The position numbers were made by a program, and so were the translations under genes. A stretch of DNA of 40,018 bases, taken from positions 1 to 40,018 of the forward strand of contig NZ_MUYK01000019.1 of the NCBI RefSeq assembly GCF_002155685.1. Reading direction: 5' to 3'. Shown here piece after piece: positions 16,136 through 22,701 of the stretch. Every line of letters begins with the position of its first letter. Position 1 is the first letter of the stretch. Source of the stretch: Erythrobacter colymbi (GTDB taxonomy: Bacteria; Pseudomonadota; Alphaproteobacteria; Sphingomonadales; Sphingomonadaceae). The notes under the pieces were generated by a model that was given only the letters and a program-made list of their open reading frames with translations, was not told the DNA's origin and ran no database searches.

Positions 16136-16813
16136 ATGAGAATCCTGATCGTCGAGGACGATACCGAAACCAGCCAGTTCATTGCCCGCGGCCTTGCCGA
16201 GCTGGGACATCAGGTGGTGACCAGCGGCGACGGCCGCGACGGGCTGTTCCAGGCGACCGATGGCGGCTTCGATGCCATGGTGGTCGATCGGATGCTGCCG
16301 GGGCTGGATGGGCTGGCGCTCGTCAAGGCTTTGCGCGCTGCCGGGAACACCACCCCGGTGCTGATGCTAACAGCAGTCAGCGGAATTGCCGATCGGGTCG
16401 AAGGGCTGGAAGGCGGAGCTGACGATTATCTGGTCAAGCCGTTCGCCTTTACCGAGTTGGCGGCACGCATCCATGCGCTCGGTCGTCGTCCTTCGACCGC
16501 AGCGGAGCCCGCCCGGCTGATCGCAGGCGACATCGAGCTCGATCTGCATCGCCGCACGGTTTTGCGTGCAGGACGCAGGATCGCGCTCCAACCCCGCGAG
16601 TTCACGCTTCTGGCCGAGCTGATGCGGCACCCCGGGCGGATCATGACCCGCACCATGCTGCTCGAACGGGTGTGGGATTTCGACTTCGATCCCAAGACCA
16701 ACATCGTCGAGACCCATCTCAGCCGGTTGCGGTCCAAGCTCAATGCCGGGTTCGACAGCGATCCGATCGAGACCGTGCGCGGCGCGGGCTATCTCATCAG
16801 GGACGGCGGATGA
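16136..16813 (+). CDS. OmpR-family response regulator
   Basis: This 225-residue transcription factor probably controls the efflux operon. The receiver has the acidic pair (VEDD, residues 7-9), the phosphorylated Asp51 (VVDRMLPGLDG), Thr79 in MLTA and Lys101 (LVKPF). The C-terminal winged helix reads VLRAGRRIALQPREFTLLAE to ETVRGAGYLIRD. It is closest in feel to CusR/QseB-type regulators. The gene starts 4 bases after the outer-membrane factor stop and overlaps the kinase start by 4 bases, so all five genes form one operon. Confidence 0.92.
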   Translation: MRILIVEDDTETSQFIARGLAELGHQVVTSGDGRDGLFQATDGGFDAMVVDRMLPGLDGLALVKALRAAGNTTPVLMLTAVSGIADRVEGLEGGADDYLVKPFAFTELAARIHALGRRPSTAAEPARLIAGDIELDLHRRTVLRAGRRIALQPREFTLLAELMRHPGRIMTRTMLLERVWDFDFDPKTNIVETHLSRLRSKLNAGFDSDPIETVRGAGYLIRDGG

Positions 16814-18138
16814 AGCGCTGGTGGCGCGGCACTTTCGGTCTGGTGGCCGCCGTCGCCATGGGTTTTGCGCTGGCGACACTCGTGATCGGCGCGGTGGCAT
16901 TCGAAACCACCCATGAGGCGCTCGAACTGCAACTCGATCACCGCATTGCCATCGAGACGCAGGCGCTGATCGACGAAGGGCAGGACGGACATGAGGGCGT
17001 GGCTGCCGCCATCCGTCGACGTGAGGCGGCGAGCAGCACGGCAAGCCTCGGCTATCGGCTCGTCGATGCTCAAAACAGACCCGTAGCGGGATCGCTCGAT
17101 ACGATTGTCCCGTCAAAGCCCGGCTATGTCGAGCTGCTGCCTTACAAGTTGGGCGGCGAGGAGCGGATCGCGCAAACGCTGACCACCGCCCTCCCGGGTG
17201 GCTACCGGCTGCTTGTCGGAGCGGATCGCGCCGCAATCGACGAGATGGACATCCGCTTCATCCAGCTGTTTCTCGGCGCATTCGGCGCGATGCTGCTACT
17301 CGGCATCGGTGCGGCTTGGCTGGTGGGTATCGTCACACGCCGCCGCCTTGCCCGCATCGATCAGACTGCGGCTGCGATCATTGCTGGCGATCTGTCGCGG
17401 CGGGTTCCCTTAGCCGGGGCCGGCGACGAGTTCGACGGCGTGGCTACGACGCTCAACCGGATGCTCGACCGGATCGCCGGCCTGATGGAGAACCTGCGCC
17501 AGGTCTCAAGCGATGTTGCCCACGACCTGCGCACGCCGCTGACACGCTTGCAAAACCGGCTCGACGAGGCCCTGCACGAGCACGACGCCGTGCTTCAACG
17601 CGAGGCCATCGAGGCTGCCGCCGGGGAAGCAGGTGAGTTGCTGGAGGTCTTTTCCGCCCTGCTGCGGATTGCGGAGGTCGAAGGTATGGCCGCCCGCGCG
17701 CACTTCCAGACGGTGGATCTCACCGCGGTGGTGGCCGATGTGGCGGAGGCGTTCCGACCCTCAATGGAGAGCAGCGGCCACCAGCTTGTAACCAGCATTG
17801 CGCCCGCCCTGACTATGCGCGGCGATCGCAGACTGCTGCAACAGATGCTCACGAACCTGCTCGACAATGCCGCGCAGCACACGCCGCAGGGAACGACCGT
17901 CCACATCGTCCTCGAAAGCACCCATAATGGCATCAGCCTCGCCGTCACTGATGATGGTCCGGGCGTGAGCGAGAATGAGGCGCCAGACCTCTTTAATCGG
18001 TTTGCACGGGTAGACCGCAGCCGATCCACACCCGGCCATGGTCTGGGGCTGGCCATGGTTGCGGCAATCGTTGCCGCCCATTCTGGCAGCGCCACCATTG
18101 CCCCGCGCCCGGGCTTTGGTGTGCACATCGAGTTTTGA
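16810..18138 (+). CDS. Membrane sensor histidine kinase
   Basis: This 442-residue kinase partners the regulator just upstream. TM1 is near residues 10-32 (FGLVAAVAMGFALATLVIGA), a periplasmic sensor loop of about 125 residues follows, and TM2 is near 158-180 (LFLGAFGAMLLLGIGAAWLV). A HAMP domain and an H-box with His238 (DVAHDLRTPLTRLQ) come next. The ATPase domain shows the N-box LLDNAAQHTPQGT, DDGPGVS and GHGLGLAMV. The ligand is probably a metal ion or another pump substrate in the periplasm, which is inferred. It ends the operon. Confidence 0.92.
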   Translation: MKRWWRGTFGLVAAVAMGFALATLVIGAVAFETTHEALELQLDHRIAIETQALIDEGQDGHEGVAAAIRRREAASSTASLGYRLVDAQNRPVAGSLDTIVPSKPGYVELLPYKLGGEERIAQTLTTALPGGYRLLVGADRAAIDEMDIRFIQLFLGAFGAMLLLGIGAAWLVGIVTRRRLARIDQTAAAIIAGDLSRRVPLAGAGDEFDGVATTLNRMLDRIAGLMENLRQVSSDVAHDLRTPLTRLQNRLDEALHEHDAVLQREAIEAAAGEAGELLEVFSALLRIAEVEGMAARAHFQTVDLTAVVADVAEAFRPSMESSGHQLVTSIAPALTMRGDRRLLQQMLTNLLDNAAQHTPQGTTVHIVLESTHNGISLAVTDDGPGVSENEAPDLFNRFARVDRSRSTPGHGLGLAMVAAIVAAHSGSATIAPRPGFGVHIEF

Positions 18139-18485
18139 TCTTACGCGACAGGTCGTCCAGATGCTGCCATTCGCCTTTCCACCCACTTCCGGTCATCCGG
18201 CGCGATCAAACTGCTTCCCTAAACCGGACATAAGAGCATACCCTGCGGAACCGAAAGCAACGCATGGCTTGGGCAAAGCTCACCGCGCCAGCGATCGCCA
18301 CCCGAACGGGCCGAGACCCGGCAGGGACTCGGTGACGCCGGTCGCAGACGCAGCACACGAGCAAGGCTTGTGTGCTGCCGGCAGCCCGGCGGAATAAAGT
18401 GCGATGCCGGCCATAGGCCGGCAGGCGCCAACCTCCCCTTCGGCATCCCTTGACGATAAAGTTCTTTATATGTTCTCGGTGGCGT
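18139..18485. other. Gene-free stretch after the kinase gene
   Basis: No supported gene. It contains stems CCGAG/CTCGG near 18311-18332, TGCCGGC (18405-18411) with GCCGGCA (18417-18423), and an AT-rich inverted repeat ATAAAG-TT-CTTTAT at 18456-18469, shortly before the next gene. The last may be an operator or promoter part. Confidence 0.45.
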
Positions 18486-18707
18486 ATGGGAACCAAACGC
18501 CTCGATTCTGTCGCCGATCTCGTTCGTCATGGCCTCAATGCGCAGATCGAGTGCGGCCGCTGCAGGCGTGTAGTCATCATGCCGGCGGCCCGGCTGCGCG
18601 ATCAGTGCTTCACCAGGTCGATCCCCCTCAAACTGGACATGGTAGCCCGGCACTTGCGCTGCAGCTGTGGTCATCGTGGTGCCAGGATAAATCCCACCGG
18701 CAACTAA
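18486..18707 (+). CDS. Small Cys-rich protein, zinc-ribbon-like
   Basis: This 73-residue protein has CGRCRR in the first half and HLRCSCGHRG near the end, a pattern that suggests a small zinc-binding fold. The rest reads MGTKRLDSVADLVRHGLNAQ at the start and RDQCFTRSIPLKLDMVARHL before the second Cys pair. Proteins of this general look are common in sphingomonads, but I know no function. The ATG at 18486 is preferred over the open frame from 18450, which begins in an AT-rich inverted repeat. The ribosome site is weak (GGTGG). It reads opposite to ssb, with convergent stops. Confidence 0.62.
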   Translation: MGTKRLDSVADLVRHGLNAQIECGRCRRVVIMPAARLRDQCFTRSIPLKLDMVARHLRCSCGHRGARINPTGN

Positions 18708-18755
18708 CCGGCCTGCGTTCCGCACTCGGGTGCGCACCATCAATAACGCGGCGAA

Positions 18756-18777
18756 GGGCGGCACCGAAGCGCCGCCC
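18756..18777 (-). terminator. Hairpin after ssb
   Basis: GGGCGGC (18756-18762) and GCCGCCC (18771-18777) form a stem 10 bases after the ssb stop, between convergent genes. There is no T run, so termination is probable but not certain. Confidence 0.5.
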
Positions 18778-18786
18778 TCCTGATGA

Positions 18787-19122
18787 TCACAGAAACTCGA
18801 CGTTCTCGGCGATGATCTCGCAGCCATAGCGGTCGTTGCCTTCGGCGTCCTGCCAGCGCGAGTAGTGGATGCGGCCCGTCACGGCGAGCTGGTCACCCTT
18901 GGCCTTGTGCTGGCGCAGCGGGAGCCCGAGGCCGTTGAAGACGGTGATCTTGTGGAATTCGGCATCCTTGACCGGGTAGCCGGTTTCCGGATCCTTCTGG
19001 ACCTTGCCGTCGCGGATCACCGGACGTTCAGTCACGAGGATCAGTTCGGTGATGCGGGTGTCGCTGCGGTCGCGGGCAACGGGATCCTTGGCGAGACGGC
19101 CGACGAGGTTGACGATGTTCAT
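18787..19122 (-). CDS. ssb: Single-stranded DNA-binding protein (plasmid type)
   Basis: This OB-fold protein of 111 residues coats single-stranded DNA. It begins MNIVNLVGRLAKDPVARDRS, close to the usual SSB opening, and continues with FHKITVFNGLGLPLRQHKAK, GDQLAVTGRIHYSRWQDAEG and a final strand YGCEIIAENVEFL. The acidic C-terminal tail (DDIPF-like) of chromosomal SSB is absent, so it probably does not recruit the same host partners. AAGGAGG stands 8 bases before the ATG, and a hairpin with an ACGAG loop lies just above it. Plasmid SSBs often sit in leading regions and are made early after entry. Confidence 0.88.
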   Translation of the reverse strand: MNIVNLVGRLAKDPVARDRSDTRITELILVTERPVIRDGKVQKDPETGYPVKDAEFHKITVFNGLGLPLRQHKAKGDQLAVTGRIHYSRWQDAEGNDRYGCEIIAENVEFL

Positions 19123-19137
19123 TGCAAGAGCCTCCTT

Positions 19138-19164
19138 GGTACCGACGGCTCGTCCGCCGGTGCC
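19138..19164 (-). promoter_or_regulatory. Leader hairpin of ssb with ACGAG loop
   Basis: On the minus strand an 11-bp stem with two mismatches surrounds an ACGAG loop, ending next to the AAGGAGG of ssb. The inner part, GGCGGACGAGCCG, is the same as in the hairpin at 7010-7024 before another gene. Confidence 0.5.
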
Positions 19165-19590
19165 CTTGTCGAGCCTCGGCGGGAGAGCTGGGACACCGCG
19201 CGCTTCCGCGCGCGGGGAACCTCGTAAATCGAGGTGGTGCGGGCAGCCCGGCTTGCCGGGCAACACGGCTCGCATTTCTGCAGGTTGGCCCTAAGCTCGA
19301 CCAAAGAGGCATGGGCACTGGTCGGCGGACGTGCTGTTGGCACAGGAGCTTATCGCACGCCTGGACATCAACTTCGCCGCGTACCGGCTTGTTATTGACG
19401 ATGATGATCACGGGATAATTCGCCCGCCCTTGCCGATCCCGGTGAGCGAGAGGTCCCTCTGCGGCACTGATCCGGAATACCCGACCTCGGCCACCTCCGG
19501 CGCCAATCCACAACGCCGGCGTGACTGGCCTGACGTTGATGCACGATCAGACAAGGCTCCAAGGAGCAGGCTGCCTCGGCGTTCCGGAAA
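19165..19590. other. Gene-free ssb upstream region with serial hairpins
   Basis: No supported gene. Perfect stems lie at 19220-19234 (CCTCG-TAAAT-CGAGG) and 19246-19261 (GCCCGG-CTTG-CCGGGC), after a CG-rich palindromic run at about 19195-19215. Nothing else is clear up to the toxin gene. The serial stems above ssb recall single-strand promoters of leading regions (Frpo type), but the match is only structural. Confidence 0.45.
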
Positions 19591-19995
19591 TCAATCGCGA
19601 TCGACGGCAGCGGCGCCCCAGGCTCCGATGGCATCGATGATCTTTGCTGTGAACCGCGGTGGGAGTCGTCCGGCAATGTACCCGGGCTGCTTCATCAGGG
19701 GTCTGATGTCGAACCCGGGCCAGGTGAACCGGTTGAATTCCGAAACGACAATCGCGCTACCCGGAACGAGCCCGGCTGTGCGTGCGATCTCATCGGGGAT
19801 GGGGATGGCGTTCTTGCGCCCCTCGCCCTTGGTCGTGATCGCGGCAACCAGATAGCGCGAGCCGTCCACACCCACGACGACGACGAAGCGTTCCTTGACG
19901 CCTTCGTCGCGGCCTCGTCTCTGCTCTTCCTCGAAGAGATAGACGTAACGGAGGATATGGCCTGCGGCGGGTCGGTCAGTCTTCCCAGCGGTCAT
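19591..19995 (-). CDS. PemK/MazF-like toxin (putative)
   Basis: This 134-residue protein probably is the toxin of a type II pair. The N-terminus AGHILRYVYLFEEEQRRGRD, the strand KERFVVVVGVDGSRYLVAAI and SAIVVSEFNRFTWPGFDIRP fit the SH3-like fold of PemK/MazF growth inhibitors, which are mRNA endonucleases. Similarity is moderate, so the activity is inferred. The ATG at 19995 is chosen because it overlaps the antitoxin by 20 bases, a common arrangement. Confidence 0.62.
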   Translation of the reverse strand: MTAGKTDRPAAGHILRYVYLFEEEQRRGRDEGVKERFVVVVGVDGSRYLVAAITTKGEGRKNAIPIPDEIARTAGLVPGSAIVVSEFNRFTWPGFDIRPLMKQPGYIAGRLPPRFTAKIIDAIGAWGAAAVDRD

Positions 19996-20278
19996 TGGCA
20001 AGTTCACTGGCCGAAGGCCGTGCATTGGCAAAAGCCTTGCGGTCGGCTCCGGTCATGTCGGACGAAGCGACAGCTTCGATATTCATGTGGCCGGCGATCA
20101 CACCGCGTGCCGCCTGTTCAAGATGGCGGAAATACTCGCTATCTGCGATTACATGCCGCTCGCGGCCATGGCTGGTCAGGACGACCGGCTGCTTGGTTGC
20201 CAGATCGAGGAACTCGCCGGTGTTGTTGTGAAACTGGGTTAGGGGAACCCTGGGGTGCTCATTCGCCGCCGCTGGCAT
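19976..20278 (-). CDS. Phd/YefM-like antitoxin
   Basis: This 100-residue protein begins MPAAANEHPRVPLTQFHNNT, then GEFLDLATKQPVVLTSHGRE and RHVIADSEYFRHLEQAARG, the pattern of Phd/YefM antitoxins: an N-terminal DNA-binding fold followed by a flexible tail. The tail here (SDMTGADRKAFANARPSASE) would bind the toxin. GAGGAGA lies 8 bases before the ATG. Upstream at 20301-20328 are repeats that fit an autoregulatory operator. It is the first gene of the pair. Confidence 0.78.
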   Translation of the reverse strand: MPAAANEHPRVPLTQFHNNTGEFLDLATKQPVVLTSHGRERHVIADSEYFRHLEQAARGVIAGHMNIEAVASSDMTGADRKAFANARPSASELANDRWED

Positions 20279-20300
20279 GGTGGTATCTCCTCTTGGCCTT

Positions 20301-20328
20301 AAAATAGCAATTATTGCCAAAATAGCAA
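20301..20328 (-). promoter_or_regulatory. Operator-promoter candidate of the toxin-antitoxin pair
   Basis: AAAATAGCAA occurs twice, at 20301-20310 and 20319-20328, exactly 18 bases apart. Between them GCAATTATTGC (20307-20317) is a palindrome. It is the most AT-rich patch in the area, 23 bases before the antitoxin start. Phd-type proteins bind such repeats. Confidence 0.6.
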
Positions 20329-20353
20329 GATTTCTGTGGCGCCACTCGCCGCG

Positions 20354-20725
20354 CTAGTCGTCCCCATCTCTCGCCAGCGGCTCAGACAGCCACGGGACGA
20401 GGCCCGCATCAATCGCAATGCCCAGTGTCCTTGCGAGGCGGCAGGCTCGAGCGATTGACCCGTCTGGAACATCGAGCGCCCTTTCAATGTGCCCAAGGGT
20501 TTCGCCAGCGCCAGGCGCACAGACCGCGTGAAGCTTGCCCGGCTGTGCCGTGATGGCAAAAGGCCAAGTCATCGCGACACCGACAACCCGTTCATCGAGA
20601 ACAAGCAGGGTGTCACCGGCTGCGATGCTCTCGTCGGTCTGCACGGCGTCGTAGGCATTGCCCGTCGAGGCGAACGCATGGATCCGCCAGACGCTGAAGG
20701 CGAAGCGCTCGCTGTCGGTCAGCAT
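20354..20725 (-). CDS. Hypothetical plasmid protein (123 aa)
   Basis: No function known. The sequence GNAYDAVQTDESIAAGDTLL, LVLDERVVGVAMTWPFAITA and GKLHAVCAPGAGETLG has the look of a small conserved plasmid or phage protein with a beta-rich core; I recall similar proteins but no name. The start at 20725 overlaps the end of the upstream gene by 7 bases, so it is translationally coupled to it. Confidence 0.65.
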   Translation of the reverse strand: MLTDSERFAFSVWRIHAFASTGNAYDAVQTDESIAAGDTLLVLDERVVGVAMTWPFAITAQPGKLHAVCAPGAGETLGHIERALDVPDGSIARACRLARTLGIAIDAGLVPWLSEPLARDGDD

Positions 20726-21234
20726 GGCAGGCTCGCTTCGGAAAAGGCGCGCTGCGCCGCCTCCGGAAAGGCTGCGGTGAGGTTCCGGTGAAGCGGTCCG
20801 GAGGACGCTGGGAAGAATGCGCCGGTGCTGCTCGGCCGTGTGATCCGCAGCGCGCTTGCGACGGCATCCACGACGAAACCCGCAAGCTGATTGCTCGCTG
20901 TCAGTTTGCCGAATTCAGGCGGTGCAAACCCGGCTTGATGCCAAAAGGCGAAGCCGGTCTCGAGGGTCTCGATATAGCTGGCATGGCTACCATCGTCCTG
21001 TTCGTCGTCGACGCTCGCCTCGACCGTCCGGTAGGTCCCGAAATCATGGGCGTTAGCCTTGATCCGCAGGGTGATCCCGGCGGGCGGAGGCCCGGCGACC
21101 GCGATCAGCGCAGCCCTGTAGAGCGTGACTTCTGCGGTATTCACGAGGTCGAAGTTCGGGGTGTGGCCGATCTGCGCGCAGTCTTCGTTCCACGGAGCCC
21201 CGCCAAGATCGAGAGTCCAGTTTGTCTGTGCCAT
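20719..21234 (-). CDS. Hypothetical plasmid protein (171 aa)
   Basis: No family recognised. It starts MAQTNWTLDLGGAPWNEDCA, continues with PPPAGITLRIKANAHDFGTY and ETLETGFAFWHQAGFAPPEF, and ends in a variable tail. It is probably cytoplasmic. The start is firm: AAAGGAGG ends 6 bases before the ATG. That ribosome site lies in a hairpin loop (21234-21254), and a purine tract lies just upstream. It forms a two-gene unit with the 123-residue gene. Confidence 0.68.
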   Translation of the reverse strand: MAQTNWTLDLGGAPWNEDCAQIGHTPNFDLVNTAEVTLYRAALIAVAGPPPAGITLRIKANAHDFGTYRTVEASVDDEQDDGSHASYIETLETGFAFWHQAGFAPPEFGKLTASNQLAGFVVDAVASALRITRPSSTGAFFPASSGPLHRNLTAAFPEAAQRAFSEASLPC

Positions 21235-21254
21235 TCAAGCCTCCTTTGCTTGAA
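21234..21254 (-). promoter_or_regulatory. Hairpin enclosing the ribosome-binding site of the 171-aa gene
   Basis: On the minus strand TTCAAG and CTTGAA form a perfect 6-bp stem whose 9-base loop holds AAAGGAGG. The 3' arm ends on the A of the start codon. Confidence 0.55.
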
Positions 21255-21258
21255 CGGC

Positions 21259-21275
21259 ACCTCCCCCTTCTCTTT
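21259..21275 (-). repeat. Purine-tract leader motif, copy 2
   Basis: On the minus strand AAAGAGAAGGGGGAGGT lies about 25 bases upstream of the start at 21234, just above the ribosome-site hairpin. Confidence 0.5.
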
Positions 21276-21324
21276 CGCAGGCAGAGTTTCCGCTGCAGGT
21301 CGGCTCGGCTTGCAAGCACCGGGC

Positions 21325-21363
21325 AAAGAAAAGGCCCGCCCGCGACGAATGCGCGGACGGGCC
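21325..21363 (-). terminator. Intrinsic terminator of the DUF736 gene
   Basis: Read leftwards, GGCCCG (21358-21363) pairs with CGGGCC (21333-21338), with an inner CGCG/CGCG stem, followed by TTTTCTTT. It is a strong terminator about 55 bases after the stop at 21418. Confidence 0.75.
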
Positions 21364-21417
21364 TTCCCGATGTGACCGGCGCGGGTCGCGGCACCGGTCA
21401 CGGGGGGCTTGTCCCGG

Positions 21418-21918
21418 TCAGGCGTCGACGCTCGCGCGCGTCTTGCCCTTGGGTGCCGGAGCGGTGCTGTCGCCCAGACCGTCGCCGGCGGCAGCACCGC
21501 TGTCAACGCTGCGGTCGCTGGCCGGTTCGTCGCCGGTGGCAGTCAGCGGCGGCAGGGCGCCTTCACTCTCGCTGCCGAAGCCGTCGAGCGAGGCCTTGGG
21601 CTTCGAGCGGCGCCAGGCGACGTTGTAGCTGCCATCGTTCTGCTGGAACATGGCGACCGGGATCGGCGCCGAGAGGCTGGGATCGTCGATCTGGCCCGAG
21701 AGGAAGCACTCGCCGGTCTCGTTCGACGAGTATTCCCAGAGCGCGCCGATCTTGACCCAGCTGCGGCGGTCCGCCGAGAGCGCCATGAGGTCGAACTTGG
21801 GTGCCCGCTCGTTGGTGGATTCGAAGGCCCGCAGCGCAACCGTCGCGCTGAAGGTCAGGGTGGTGATGCGGCCGATGTGAACGCCTTCTGCGTTGGCCTT
21901 GAGGGTGCCGATGTTCAT
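21418..21918 (-). CDS. DUF736 family protein
   Basis: This 166-residue protein opens MNIGTLKANAEGVHIGRITT, continues with KFDLMALSADRRSWVKIGAL and WEYSSNETGECFLSGQIDDP, and then SYNVAWRRSKP, the core of DUF736. The family is common on alphaproteobacterial plasmids and has no settled function. The last 55 residues (for example DRSVDSGAAAGDGLGDS) are an added low-complexity tail; many members stop near residue 110. CAGGAGAA stands 7 bases before the ATG. A strong terminator follows, so it is a single-gene unit. Confidence 0.85.
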   Translation of the reverse strand: MNIGTLKANAEGVHIGRITTLTFSATVALRAFESTNERAPKFDLMALSADRRSWVKIGALWEYSSNETGECFLSGQIDDPSLSAPIPVAMFQQNDGSYNVAWRRSKPKASLDGFGSESEGALPPLTATGDEPASDRSVDSGAAAGDGLGDSTAPAPKGKTRASVDA

Positions 21919-21960
21919 GTCGAAGTTCTCCTGATGCCGTCCGAACCCCTTGTCCGGAAC

Positions 21961-21983
21961 ACCTTCTCCCATCCCCCCTCTCC
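21961..21983 (-). repeat. Purine-tract leader motif, copy 3
   Basis: On the minus strand GGAGAGGGGGGATGGGAGAA lies about 45 bases upstream of the DUF736 start. It is the least regular of the seven copies. Confidence 0.4.
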
Positions 21984-22121
21984 TCCGGGCCCCTGGCCCG
22001 GCCCGTGCGCCAGCCACCGCAGGCGCGCGTCATCCTGTCCAGCCCAGAGGGCTGAGGAGTCTCGATAGTTGGATTGGAGCTGAACCGGCCCTGCTACGAG
22101 CCAGGCCCGGTCTGTACCGAC

Positions 22122-22472
22122 CTAAGCTTCGGGCTCGGACCCGTCCTTGATCTGGTTGAGGCGCGCCATGAACGCCTTGGCTTCGAGCTGATTGGGTCCA
22201 TCGCGCGTGGCGAGGCAGGCCATCCTGTCGATCTCGAGCTGTGCGGCAAGACTTGCCTCGATATGGCAATAGGGCTCGAGCGCGCGGATTGCGTCAACCG
22301 CGCGGGGCAGCTCTCCGAAAGCGGTTCCGACCCATACGAGTTCGATTTCCTCCCCGTCTTCGTCAGGAGCGCTCAGAACCTGCGCGAAATAGGTCTGAAG
22401 CGGTCGGTCCCATCCGACATAGGCACTGGCAGCAGCAATCCCGTCACGAAGCGGTACTTTGTGCCTGCTCAT
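22122..22472 (-). CDS. Hypothetical protein (116 aa)
   Basis: No family recognised. It starts MSRHKVPLRDGIAAASAYVG and has a strand-rich middle, TYFAQVLSAPDEDGEEIELV then WVGTAFGELPRAVDAIRALE, and a helical end. The middle suggests a small alpha-beta fold. The ribosome site GGGAGG lies 9 bases before the ATG within a short GTTA/TAAC stem. It starts 72 bases after the stop of the broken DUF3768 gene and may have been in its operon. Confidence 0.65.
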   Translation of the reverse strand: MSRHKVPLRDGIAAASAYVGWDRPLQTYFAQVLSAPDEDGEEIELVWVGTAFGELPRAVDAIRALEPYCHIEASLAAQLEIDRMACLATRDGPNQLEAKAFMARLNQIKDGSEPEA

Positions 22473-22544
22473 GCGCTCGTTACCTCCCCACCCTTAACTG
22501 GGCCGATGCCCCGCGGCGCACTGACATGTCAGCCCCTGAACTCA

Positions 22545-22643
22545 TCAGTAGTCCGCTGGCCGCATCAGCGTGATGACGCGCTGTGTCATCGCTGGATTGG
22601 CCGGATCCTCGGACCCGAATGCCAGTTCGGTGTCGTAATAGAT
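22545..22643 (-). pseudogene. DUF3768 C-terminal remnant
   Basis: Read leftwards this gives YYDTELAFGSEDPANPAMTQ followed by RVITLMRPADY and a stop, which is the usual end of DUF3768 proteins. It has no start and is cut by the left end of the IS110-type element. The matching part of the remnant on the other side (24107-24433) reads DLYDPGLVKF, so the two pieces overlap in family coordinates and are not simply the halves of one gene. Confidence 0.75.
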
Positions 22644-22701
22644 CCTATGCAGGCCGGATCGGCTATGCCGTTGTTCCGTCAAACCTCACGGAGAACGCTA
22701 C

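Noticed and set aside
18219..18827. Leftward 202-codon frame covering the small Cys-rich gene.
   Set aside because: Its opposite strand has a better candidate with paired Cys motifs, and this frame overlaps the end of ssb without a ribosome site.
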